Source: Actinidia chinensis (taxonomy: Eukaryota > Streptophyta > Magnoliopsida > Ericales > Actinidiaceae). From it: a stretch of 22,500 nucleotides of DNA. The translations under genes were made by a program, and so were the position numbers. Shown piece after piece: positions 10,226 to 20,183 of this stretch. The stretch lies in assembly GCA_009663005.1 (NCBI GenBank), contig CM018913.1, positions 1-22,500 of the forward strand, written 5' to 3'. The notes beneath the pieces were generated by a model, which saw nothing but the letters and a program-made list of their open reading frames with translations, was not told where the DNA came from and did no database searches. Position 1 is the stretch's first letter. The number at the start of each line of letters is the position of its first letter.

Positions 10226-10380
10226 CTAACGCTAGTTACGATTTTTAATATGCCATATACTTTTACTATGTATACCCGTAACTTTTCCCATAGAAGTTTG
10301 CTACAATTACACAACAATTTTGTAAGTGTGAAAGTAACCACATTTGTAGTAGTTGTAGTGTATGCATAGAATTTGTGTAT

Positions 10381-10879
10381 GTTGTTTAGTTCTCTTGATC
10401 GCTGATAATGGGCAAGCCCAATAAAAAGGAAACTGAAAACACCGACACTTCAAAGAGTTTTAATTTGCTATAGCAATCCATTTAAGCCCAATTCTCAGTC
10501 AACACTTGTTATCAATCCAATTAGCCCAAATACTCTATTAACTAGAGTTGTAGCCCACTTTATTATCCAAAACCAACACAATCCATTGTTAATTGCTTGG
10601 AAAACCCCCAATAGAGAAAGGAAAAAACAAAACACCAACGGGCAAATAATCAAGACCTATCAATATAGAACGTTTACAAGCAATCTTACAACCCAATTTG
10701 AGAATCTGAACCTAAGAACTCCAGTCTGATCCGCTAACCCTTGCCGGAAAAAAATCAAAAACTAACACCATAACCTGTGCTTGAAACCCTATGAACACCA
10801 TCTTAGGCTTTTATAATGCCATTTGATTAAACCTACCTCCCCTGGATGACCCGACCCGACCCGACCCAACTCGGCTGGA
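10381..10879. other. Intergenic stretch with a GACCC repeat
   Basis: No gene identified. Several AGCCCA and GCCCAAT words occur, and GACCC is repeated four times at about 10847-10867. The C/A-rich plus strand contrasts with the T/G-rich block to its left. It may be part of an old retroelement, but no LTR ends were found. Confidence 0.4.
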
Positions 10880-11182
10880 AAAATAAGTACAAAGTTATTT
10901 TAAAAAATAGTACAACTTATTTTAAAAAATAGTACAACTTTTTCTTGTGTGTTTGTTTAGTACGATAATAGTGAACATTGCAAGATTTCTAATTTTTTGG
11001 GTACAAGTAGTTATGTCAACACAATTTGCTTTCTTAAAAAAATAAACAACATTCTGAATGAAATTACGTAGTAACATATTTTGCCCATGATTTTCCAATA
11101 CATGACTTGATCCAAATTTTATCGTAAGATTTATGAAGTAATTATAAATTAACAACTTTTTAAAATAATTTTATCTTACCAA
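10880..11182. mobile_element. Possible MITE with AT-rich ends (about 300 bp)
   Basis: The left end TAAGTACAAAGTTATTTTAA resembles the reverse complement of the right end TAAGATAAAATTATTTTAAA. The left end also contains a 22-23-bp tandem repeat (10886-10908 and 10909-10930) built on AGTACAACTTATTTTAAAAA. High A/T content weakens the inverted-repeat argument, and no target duplication is evident. Confidence 0.3.
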
Positions 11183-12695
11183 GAGAATACATACAAAGAA
11201 AACAAGAATTCTTTCGTTTGCTTAACGATGGTTTCACTCGATTCAATTGGTATCAAAATATCCAAAATATTGATTCTTGACCACCTTTCCTAGGTAAAAT
11301 TATGAAGAATTTTATATTTGCATCAAATATTTAGGGATAAATTTATGGAGGGTCATAAAAGGAAAAAGAAAAATTTGAATATGAGAGGTTGAATCAATTT
11401 TTTTTTAATCAAATTCTTAATTCAAACATAGTGTGAGTGTTTACAAAAGGGTACTTTTGAATTGTTTGCAATTGTCTTTTTTTTTTATAAATAAAATAGG
11501 AGTAAATTTTTCTAATTTTTTTATAGAAGAATATAGATTTTTTCTGAAAGCTATCTAACTGCTTCCCAACTTTTGTTTTTGTAAAGTATATAGTTATACA
11601 AACGAAATGACAAAATATCACATTCTTTGTTGATCAACTTAAATATTTCAACTACACCTAATAAATAATTAACCAATTGAACTCCCCTTCTTTTTTGGAA
11701 AACCCCTCTCCCTCTCACTTTACTAGAGACCGACCCCATACAAGAGTCATTGTTTTATTCTTTATCTGACCCCTCAACCCACCGCCTCTAACAGTCGATA
11801 AGTTATTGTCACAATTTAATTTTTACTTTTTTTTTTGTTAAACTTCCGTGAACTTCTTGTGTTAAAGTTATTTGTATTTATTCATTTTCTATTAAACTAA
11901 GGATAGGACCATTATGGATAAAAATCAGAAGAAAAAACTATTTTATGGCTTTTGTAATAAATACAACTCAACTTCATAAATTTATAATACCATAACAATT
12001 GCATATATTTTTGCACCTCCTACTTAGCAGTCAAGATCTAGATTCTCTCTGACAATAGCAAACATCCTCCATTTTTTTAGGAGGAATATCTTGTTTCTAT
12101 ATTTTATGGAGAAATATAGATTAATGGTCGATCAATAATTAATTATAATCTTATGTAGCACAATCATTTATTAAGTTATAAAACATGACTAAACAGTTAT
12201 TGAACTGTATCCAATCAACATAATTTTTATAGCATTAATCTCTATGATAGACTCTATAATATGAATCCATAAATACAATTTTTTACATTTCTCATAGAAA
12301 AAGATGAGATTTTGTCCAATTTATTTATCCAAACAAGACTTTAAAATGAATCGTAATTGGGCTCTACTTCTAAATGGGGGGAAACCAGGGTTGGATTTTA
12401 CAGGGCAACAGTCGTTGTTTCGATTCCATCCGATCATTTATTTTAAAATAAATAAAAGGAAAAAAAATTGTATGAAAAAATTACATCAGTGGGCCTTTCA
12501 CTCTTTCTATTGCGTCAATTGAGTCCTTGAAAATTGGATCGTATTTATTATACCCTAAATTATTTCACATGGTGTCCATTTTACCCAATCGACACCGTCC
12601 GTTAAGAAATTGGACGGAAAGCAAGGGCAAAATAGTCATTCACTTACAGTCACAGGGCAAACAACCACCACCATCGCCCTAATTTCCCGCAACCA
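11183..12695. other. AT-rich intergenic stretch, nothing coding
   Basis: No gene, RNA gene or element could be supported. Near 12590-12620 CCGTCC and GGACGG form a small hairpin with an 11-base loop. The last 200 bases may be the promoter and leader of the exon that starts at 12696. Confidence 0.5.
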
Positions 12696-12823
12696 ATGGC
12701 CACCACCACCGCCGGCTACCTATCTTTCTCTACTTCCCTTTCTTTGGGTGATCGAGTTTCTGTCTTAGATCAAAATGGCGACCTCAAATTAGGACCCCAT
12801 AGATGCATTGAACAGCGTTTCAG
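12696..12823 (+). CDS. Orphan first exon with a plastid-transit-like N terminus
   Basis: The ATG at 12696 (context CAACCAATGGCC, close to the plant start consensus) opens a 42-codon frame starting MATTTAGYLSFSTSLSLGDR and ending at a clean donor (TTTCAG|GTACACC). The start is rich in Thr and Ser with no acidic residue for the first 18 positions, which is typical of chloroplast transit peptides. The rest includes RVSVLDQNGDLKLGPHRC. I do not recognise the protein. No clear second exon follows; AG|GGAGATGG at 13726 is a possible acceptor, but it is followed within 20 bp by a retroelement. The gene may be truncated, or its exons may be too diverged to see. Confidence 0.4.
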
Positions 12824-12845
12824 GTACACCCCCCTCCTCCCTCCT

Positions 12846-12920
12846 CCCCCCCCCCCCCCCCCCCTCTCTCTCTCTCTCTCTCTTTCTCTCTCGTATATAC
12901 ATGAATACACACACACACAC
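12846..12920. repeat. Compound microsatellite: poly-C, CT and CA tracts
   Basis: A run of 19 C (12846-12864) passes directly into CT repeats (12865-12892) and, after a short gap, into CA repeats (12907-12920). It lies just downstream of the donor of the orphan exon, so it would be in its first intron. Confidence 0.95.
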
Positions 12921-13745
12921 ATATGTATACATAAACACATAAAGGTAACTTGCATATGTATACAGTATATGCGCGTCTATATTTATTTCTGATTCTTTTG
13001 ATTAAAAATCTGACCCAATGACTTGAGAAATACTAGCTACAACCTCCACTGAATGATTGAGCTACATGGTGTTTGATGGAATGCCTCTTAGAGATCCGCT
13101 GTTAGTGAACCACGGATGGATCCAAGAGGCTGCATAGGAGTGACCACATCCCAAAAAATTCAAAAAATTCTATTGTGTAAAATAATTTGATTCTATGAAG
13201 GGTTGGTACACCTCCATGGATAGGGATTCACATCCCATTAGCACATGCATGATAGCCTCAAAGGATTAATTATTTATTTCGTGTTTATCATATATACTTT
13301 TTATATTACAAATGTGTGTCAAACACAACTTCAATGTTGAACTTTAATAGATTGACGCATGTAGCAGTAGCTGCTATTTTTTGATTGTGAAAGCATATGA
13401 TATATTGTGCTCCATTTTTTTTTAATTCTTTTTTATTACTATTGTGCTCCATTGTATAATCATATTTTTATATTTTTCTACTAAATTGTTGACAAATAAT
13501 TTCCAGTTAAATATTTTTAATGATATTTTTTTTACTTACTCTGTGTTGGTAGAAATTTATATATTAAAATTGATATTGTACTTTAAAACTACTTGGGAAA
13601 TTTTCATAGTTGGGCGTTACATATATTTTCATACCCCAAGTCAGAATCGTAGATCCATATGTGAACAATTATATTAGCTTTGCCTTTCTTTTCTTGAAGA
13701 ACCCAAGTTGGCTGGTTGTGTTCAGGGAGATGGTTGGCGTAGGAG
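12921..13745. other. Intergenic or intronic stretch, no gene supported
   Basis: Nothing recognisable except AT-rich sequence. A short frame near 13064-13130 reads MVFDGMPLRDP, reminiscent of a pentatricopeptide motif, but it stands alone and ends quickly. Confidence 0.45.
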
Positions 13746-14084
13746 TGTTGAACTTGATGTTATAGAATCCCGCATTGTTTGAATGTGGAATGAGTTATGA
13801 GTTAATATACACATTGAACTCAATTTTTGGGTTGGATACAAAGTTTCACATGATATCAAAGCCAAGCACATTCCATCCCAGATTAAAAACAAAAAAGACA
13901 TGGCTAAGGTTGCACGATAATAGACCAAAAGGAGGCTACACGTGACAGACTTTAATAGAGAATTCACATGAGGGATAATGGAGAATCGCCATTGCTTGGG
14001 TGTGGAACGGGTTATGACTCAATATACATGTTGGACCTCTACACCTAATGGCTTAAACTTTTGGGTTGAATACAAATTTTCACA
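13746..14084 (+). mobile_element. TRIM-like miniature LTR retroelement
   Basis: Two related segments, 13746-13850 and about 13974-14084, flank a short interior, like terminal-repeat retrotransposons in miniature. The left one begins TGTTGAACTT and both end TTTCACA. They share GGGTTATGA/GAGTTATGA, TCAATATACA/TTAATATACA and TTTTTGGGTTGGATAC/CTTTTGGGTTGAATAC. Directly after the left repeat lies TGATATCAAAGCC (13851-13863), a near match to the plant primer-binding site TGGTATCAGAGC that pairs with initiator methionine tRNA. A short purine run (GAGGGA, about 13969-13974) before the right repeat could be the polypurine tract. There is no coding capacity. The repeats differ by many bases and an indel of roughly 15 bp, so the insertion is old. 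No target duplication was found. Confidence 0.7.
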
Positions 14085-14121
14085 TTTGATGGATTGGTTG
14101 GGGTGGTTGAAGCATGGGAAG

Positions 14122-14558
14122 TAGGGGCGAAGCCAAGATTCTTGTATTGTGGGGGTGCATATCTAGAATTATACATGTGCATTTTTCTATTTGATAATCC
14201 AAAGAAATAATTAAATTGAAGTGTTAATGAAAAAGTAATGTCTAGAAGAGACCCATGACTTTTTAAATTTTGAACATGTTACGAATAGCTTTATTTATAA
14301 TGTTATTAAAAGAACTAGAGGTTGTAGTTTTTCATTCACTTCGTACACATATAGACAATAAGATAAGAAAAATAGAGGTGTTGTCCCTTTTATATCAAGG
14401 ATTTAATGAGTAAGAAATAATAAAGGAAACATATAAAATAAAACTTTATGGGTCAAACTTCAAGATTCTTCTAAAATTTAAAGATGAAAATACAATTTTT
14501 GGAGAAGTGAATGGGGTTGACCACCCCCACCCCCAATCTGTCCTACATGGCTCCGCTG
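14122..14558. mobile_element. MITE-like element with GGCGGAGCC-type ends
   Basis: The left end reads TAGGGGCGAAGCCAAGATT with GTGGGGGTG following; the right end, in reverse complement, reads CAGCGGAGCCATG with GGGGGTGGGGGTGG following. These ends resemble a widespread plant repeat family with GGGGCGGAGCC termini. The body of about 437 bp has no coding capacity. The 8-bp flanks ATGGGAAG and ATGAATTG share only part of their bases, so a target duplication is uncertain. Confidence 0.5.
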
Positions 14559-14597
14559 ATGAATTGGAAAGAGTGTATGTGTGGTGCATAAGAAGGT

Positions 14598-14653
14598 GGG
14601 GGTGGCGGGGGTGCAGTTCAAGGGTGGTGGCAGAGGAAGGGGTGTTGTGGGGG
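14598..14653 (+). other. G-run cluster with quadruplex potential
   Basis: Five runs of three or more G lie at 14598-14602, 14607-14611, 14622-14624, 14639-14642 and 14649-14653. Linkers are 4 to 14 bases, so a quadruplex is possible but not of the tightest type. The opposite strand gives a Pro/Thr-rich open frame (14446-14805) that is a composition effect. Confidence 0.4.
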
Positions 14654-17353
14654 TAAGTGGTGGTGTAGGGTGACTGCTTTGAAGAGGGGGAAGAGAGAAT
14701 AAGGTAATATTTCTCTTTTTTTGTGCCCTCAAGTCTGGTCCAATTTTTTAAACGCAATGTTCTCAATTGGCTCAAATTGATACAATGTGAAAAATTAAAG
14801 GGCAAGGTATGGCAATGGAATTAATGGGATGGAATTGTAATTCCTAGGTCCTACTACATGGACATTCAGCATAATTTTTTTCCTAACCTTTCTTAACTTT
14901 TCGGAGGTGGTTGGACAATACAAAACTCTAACTCTCAGTTGCATTATCAGTTTGCCAACTAGCCACTTTCACCATGAGCTACTCTCCCATATTACTTAAC
15001 AAAATTGGCAAAAAACAAAATTTCCATTCTCTCAAGCTTGCGCTTCCACAACCTTTTCCCTATCTATGCTATCTGATAGTTTTGTTATTATGTTTTATAC
15101 TTAAAACAAGGAGGATGCATGATATCTTTCTTTCTCTTATTAGTTCACCTTTTTGTTGGTTCTGTTTATATCCATTCTTTTACAAACAACATCAACATGC
15201 AACTCCTTGCCCATTCAACCTCTAAAATACCTTTCCTTAACTTCTCCCAGAGAATGTCATACATTTTAACTAAAAACTCATTATCATTAGCCCCCACGCA
15301 ACTTTCTTTCAGGCTACTCTCATACTGGTCAAATTGTAAACCAAATTTGCATAAGCAAGGCAAGATGGTAGCTTCCTGATCCTGAGTATGCAACATTGAA
15401 ACTTTATTATCTTTCCTTTGTACTTAACCCAGGCGAATGCTGATATGCTATTCTCTATAATAATGAAAACTTTTAAGCAGTTCTATTTATGTCAATTCGT
15501 TTAATATGTGAAATCTTGAAAGTAATATAAACTTAAAAATGCAATTTAATCTTTTTGCGAATGATTTTTGAGTTGCTTTAAACGTAGATATTATCATAGG
15601 AAATACACTAAAATTCATTATATATAGAAATATACTTTAAAATGTCCATGACAAAGAAAAAACTTATTGTTGCACTTGAAATCCCTGCTTATCAAGCCAA
15701 AACTGTTCAATCAAAATCATGACACTTGAAGATGCAATCTAGGATTTCTGAGATTGAAATCAGATGCCTCTTGGCACAACTGTTCTTAGTTTTCATAAGT
15801 CTAATGATAGTTCATCTTGGAGGTGATATGTGTTTTTTCGTAAGTCTTAAGTCCGTGGTTATAGATTGCATTTACGTAACAGAATTGTACTTAATTCACA
15901 CAATCGTGTGGACCAAACTAAATCCAGTTAGCATTATTCAGTTTTGGTTGCATATACCTCTTTAAGATAGTTTCTTTTGTACAATAGCAAAATTTGCATA
16001 TTAGTTACCTATGTTTGATTCACTGCATGCATAGGTTGATTCTCATAATCTTATAGAGCGTACTTCTTTTACGTAGGTGCACAATATAGAGCATGGTTAA
16101 TTGAACAGGTAAATAAGAATTAAATGCAATCAACTAAAAAAGGAACATCAGGGAACTAAGCAGGAGTATATAGCATAATGCATTACTATTCTACACATGA
16201 ACAATGCTTGTAGCCCTTTTGAAATGGTGCTTATAGATGTGCTTGTGTTGCCTAATGTAGTATGGTTCTAACTAATGCAGTCTATACCCATAAGAGTTTC
16301 TCATTGCTCTATATACTATCTGCCAGTTTAAAACATAGTTTATACTTAATAAAGTTTGCCTAAAAGGTCAGAAAGGCCTTTTCTAGGTATGTATTGCTCA
16401 CTAGATTTGTTATGTTGCTACTGAGGATAAATTTGGTTCCTATTACAAAGTCCCCCCACAAAGCCTATATTACCTTTAAATGATTCTCTTCTGCCTTTTA
16501 TTTATACTAGTTGAAGTAATGATTATGGTATATAACAGAAAGTCGCTTGACATCAGAGTGCCTACACCTGAATGTTCGTATTCAGTTGAAAGAAAAATAC
16601 TTATCATGTCCTTTTTTAAAACCCTACATTTTTTATATAAGTTCATGGCTATCAGAGTTAAACTTAGTTTTGCAGAATGTTAATCAGTATAATATCAGAA
16701 TATCATATATAGGTATACTATATGTTTATAGTCTCATGCAACTGATATTGTCCAGGTTAATAGAAGTGTTTAAAGTTTAATACAGAAAGTACGTTGAAAA
16801 GGCAGAATGACCTAAATGAAGGATATTACCTCAATAAAAATTTATTTGTGTCCCTTGTCTTATGTAAGATGTATTGGTATTTAGGAAAGCCATTGTGTTG
16901 ACTTAATGTTCTTCATTTGTACTTAAAGTAAGAATCACAAAAATCTCTTTCAACTTGTAGTAACTAATAAGTAATCCAGTTATCTTAGTCACGTTTAACT
17001 AACTAAACAAAATTTTCTCACTGAGAATGATGAATGCACATGCATGCCTTTGTGCAGTGGTGATAGCAACTTGATGGAGCTCTAGGACTATGGAGTAGTC
17101 TTTGCTGTAATTCACCAATTATACCCTTGTGGCTTGTACTACTACAAGTTAAAGTAATTGATGAAAAAGGAGAAGGGGGAGGGTGCAAATCACCCTGGCC
17201 CCTCTTTATCAACTAGCTTGGAAGGGAAAATATCATCATGATGGTTCTAATGGATGGATGTCAGCGTTCTTGCAGCTTTGGAAGCCTTCAAATTCACGCA
17301 CTCCACAAGCATTGTTTCCACGGCCATATCTTTGTCATAGACCAACCATTGTT
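14654..17353. other. Long AT-rich intergenic region, nothing coding supported
   Basis: No exon with a recognisable domain could be found on either strand. A minus-strand open frame at 15166-15396 includes FLVKMYDILWEKLRKGILEV and has plausible amino-acid content, but it has no splice context and no family I know. Other frames (14974-15225, 15726-15965, 16480-16683) are hydrophobic by-products of T-rich sequence. The right end is presumably the promoter of the protease relic. Confidence 0.5.
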
Positions 17354-17361
17354 TCGCTATT
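17354..17361 (+). promoter_or_regulatory. SBT3.18: TATA-like box before the protease relic
   Basis: TATTTAAT lies about 45 bp before the ATG at 17405, which would allow only a very short leader. It is the best TATA-like word close to the start but is not decisive. Confidence 0.25.
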
Positions 17362-18138
17362 TAATCCCAGCCCTCGATGTGAGTTTTCCCATGCATGGGA
17401 GATAATGGCCACTTTTTGTCAGTGTTTTTGGTGCCTATCCCTCTCACTCTCACTTTATTTAATTCACTCAATATCCATTTCTCAAGTATGTGTCATTGAA
17501 ATCTAAAAGTGCTCCTTTTTCAATCTCTTCTCTAATGATCTCATCTCTAATTATCTTTGATGTTCTTCTTTTAAGCAGGTTTATATAGTCTACTTAGGAC
17601 AGAACAGAAACCATGATCCTCTCCTTACTACTAATCATAATCTTCAGCTCCTCTCTAATGTCTTCGCAAGGTACTTACTAGCTCTAAGCGTTTACTTTAT
17701 CCCTCTTATTCCTAAATCTTAATAATAATCTTTCTCTTTCTGTTTTCTCCCTCTTCTTTTGTTTTGATAGGAAAGAAGTGGCAGAGAAATCAATGCTGTA
17801 CAGCTGCAAACATAGTTTCTCTGGTTTTTCAGCAATGCTCAATTCAACCCAAGCGACAGCCTTGGCTAGTAATTATAAGATAACCGCTTCTCTTGCTTTC
17901 TAAAAATGCTTTCGTGGATGTCAAAAAGATTTCTTAAGCCTGAAGGAAGTTTTTTTTTAATGATGGAATTAGGAAATAAACTGCAGAGATGAATGAAGTG
18001 GTATTGGTGTTTAGGAGCAGAATACTTGAGTTACACACGACAAGAAGCTGGGACTTCTTGGGCCTGACCTTACCAAGCGGTGAAGCAACTCCATTTCAAC
18101 TAGCTTAACCTATATAATAGTTGGAATCTTTGATACAG

Positions 18139-18610
18139 GTCTTCCTCAAGCTTCACCTATATATGTATATTCTTGTTCTTTATTGAAACTGTAACCTAAT
18201 TGGTTGAGCATTCATAGAATTTCTCTATTGGTGTATTCTTCTATCACTCTCATTGCATTGAAGTTTATAGAAGATTTTTGTTTTGACTATACGTGCTTAT
18301 TCAAATGATTAATAATCCCTTCATGTTGATATAATAATAATGAAAACATGCAGCTTCTAAACTTAGTGGCCCTTTTGATACACCAGAGTGTCAATTTATA
18401 ATAAGCAACTGGTTATGGATTGACATTACATTTTTTTCCCTTCTCTATAATAAAATTATCACTCTCTAACAACTTAAGCTTTTAGATTAATTGATGGTCA
18501 GAAATTTAATGAAAAAGACCTAACTTCTTGTTAGTGATCCCCTTTTAAATATTGCATGCAATATTATCTATATTTTGAATATACTAATGCATCTAATAAT
18601 GATTGGCTAG
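18139..18610 (+). other. Intron 4 of the protease relic
   Basis: A 472-bp intron between the Asp exon and the His exon. The donor is ACAG|GTCTTC and the acceptor GGCTAG. The split codon now reads G|AT (Asp), where the family has Gly in the DTG motif. I see no inserted element. Confidence 0.75.
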
Positions 18611-19097
18611 ATATTTGGCCGGAATCTGATAGCTTCAAGGAAAAGCCTGGCACGGGGCCAGTTCCAAAATCTTGGAAGGAAAATGTGTTCCAGGAGAGAA
18701 GTTTGAACCAGCAAAAGCTTGCAACCGGGAGCTAATTGGTGCTCGCTACTACCTCAAAGGGTTTGAGGAAGAATATGGGCCTCTAAACGCAAGCAGCAAC
18801 TCAGAATACCGATCAGCTCGAGATTTTGATGGGCATGGGACTCACACAGCTTCAACAGCAATTGGATCTATTGTTAAAAATGCAAGCTTTTTCGGTTTTG
18901 CACAAGGCACTGCTAGGGGAGGAGCCCCCAGGGCACGACTAGCAGTGTACAAAATTTGTTGGAGTAAAAACCTTGTTGGGAGGTGTAGTGAAGCCGGTAT
19001 AATGGTGGCATTTGATGATGCGCTACATGATGGGGTCCAAGTGATATCAGGTTCTTTTGGTGTATCAACGCCACTGCCTCTATTCTTTGCATCTATT

Positions 19098-19350
19098 GCT
19101 GATATTGGTTCATTTCATGCCATGCAGATGGGTGTTAGTGTGGTGTTTTCGGCAGGGAATGATGGACCAGATCCATCTCTAGTGCAGAATGTTGCACCGT
19201 GGAGCCTTTGCATGGCGGCTCCATCTATTGATCGAACATTTCCAAGCAAGATATTTACTGGATAGTAAACTCTCCTTCATGGTAAATAGATTAGTTCTGC
19301 CATTAAAGCTGTTCAAACCATTTGTTTCCACCACCTATTCCTTATCCCGT
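19098..19350 (+). repeat. First copy (ABC) of a duplicated exon/intron block
   Basis: Segment A (19098-19280) is the exon part around SAGNDGPDPS. B (19281-19324) starts with the last exon base and the GTAAATAG donor. C (19325-19350) is intron. The later copy at 19395-19644 differs by two 1-bp indels and no substitutions. This copy carries an extra T (AAGATATTTACTGG), which brings in the stop TAG at 19263-19265. Confidence 0.95.
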
Positions 19351-19394
19351 GGTAAATAGATTAGTTCTGCCATTAAAGCTGTTCAAACCATTTG
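19351..19394 (+). repeat. Extra B segment between the two ABC copies
   Basis: These 44 bases repeat B exactly (19281-19324 and 19575-19618), including the GTAAATAG donor. Their presence between C and the second A makes the order A-B-C-B-A-B-C, which a simple tandem duplication would not give. Confidence 0.95.
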
Positions 19395-19644
19395 CTGATA
19401 TTGGTTCTTTCATGCCATGCAGATGGGTGTTAGTGTGGTGTTTTCGGCAGGGAATGATGGACCAGATCCATCTCTAGTGCAGAATGTTGCACCGTGGAGC
19501 CTTTGCATGGCGGCTCCATCTATTGATCGAACATTTCCAAGCAAGATATTACTGGATAGTAAACTCTCCTTCATGGTAAATAGATTAGTTCTGCCATTAA
19601 AGCTGTTCAAACCATTTGTTTCCACCACCTATTCCTTATCCCGT
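19395..19644 (+). repeat. Second copy (ABC) of the duplicated block
   Basis: A (19395-19574), B (19575-19618) and C (19619-19644) repeat 19098-19350. This copy lacks one A near its start (GGTTCTTTCATGCC) but has the intact 3' frame, reading KILLDSKLSFM into the donor. It joins in phase to the next exon, which begins GESFTVKPIKAKL at 19794. It is therefore the better original 3' end of the exon. Confidence 0.95.
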
Positions 19645-19871
19645 ACCACTCCACTCCACCCTCAATGGTTCTTGAATTGTTGCACAATATCTGTATACTA
19701 TAAACATGAGTAATCAGATTATGATCTTGTTCTTCACACTACGGTGGGTAACATCATGCAGTACGAATGCTTATATGACTCCTGTTTGTCCAGGGAGAAA
19801 GCTTCACGGTCAAACCAATAAAGGCAAAATTGGTGGATGCAAGTGATTATTTTACTAATGGGTAACATCTC

Positions 19872-19888
19872 TGTGTGTGTGTGTGTGT
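19872..19888. repeat. TG microsatellite in intron 6 of the protease relic
   Basis: About eight TG units directly after the donor of the exon that ends at 19861. Confidence 0.9.
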
Positions 19889-20183
19889 CTGTGCATGGCT
19901 TTCAGTTGTTAAGATTGTCAATCCAATCATAACTTAATAGGGTTTGCAAGACTCAGAATTGGATAAGGAAAGCAGCTTTAGGGAAGGTACTATTATGTTT
20001 CTCCATAGTAGGACCAGCGTAAATTGGTGTGGCAGAAGAAGCTGCATGGAGGGCTAATGCCTCAGCCTTGATATTTGTCGAGCCTCTCAGCAGGCAGGTT
20101 CCTGATGTGGATATCATCCCCCCCGTTCTTGTAGACATTATCCAAGGGACTCAGCTCTTTCATTATCTTGTTCTGCCTCCCAA

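Larger units (their letters stand above)
9541..10380. repeat. T/G-skewed degenerate repeat field
   Basis: From about 9700 the plus strand is strongly enriched in T and G, with recurring GTTATG, GTTACG and TTTTTGTGATT words at irregular spacing. It reads as a decayed minisatellite or the inner part of a non-coding transposon. Open frames through it (9706-9909, 10091-10369) encode repeated hydrophobic peptides such as HFVIVVT and are by-products of the repeats. Confidence 0.6.

Noticed and set aside
10091..10369. 92-codon frame with a repeated FKCRYVCCGYLTIC peptide
   Set aside because: The repetition comes from the 60-bp tandem duplication in a T/G-rich field; there is no protein evidence.
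12770..12955. Minus-strand frame with poly-Glu/Arg and poly-Gly
   Set aside because: It is a translation of the CT and poly-C microsatellites.
13064..13130. MVFDGMPLRDP as a pentatricopeptide repeat remnant
   Set aside because: A single short match without neighbouring repeats, ending in a stop soon after.
14446..14805. 119-codon Pro/Thr/His-rich minus-strand frame
   Set aside because: It spans the end of the MITE and a G-run cluster; composition explains it.
15166..15396. 76-codon minus-strand frame with normal amino-acid content
   Set aside because: No known family, no splice context and no adjacent exon; kept only as a remark in the intergenic entry.
19410..19628. Minus-strand frame opposite the duplicated protease exon
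   Set aside because: A shadow of the sense coding sequence, as are 19953-20138 and 20512-20790.
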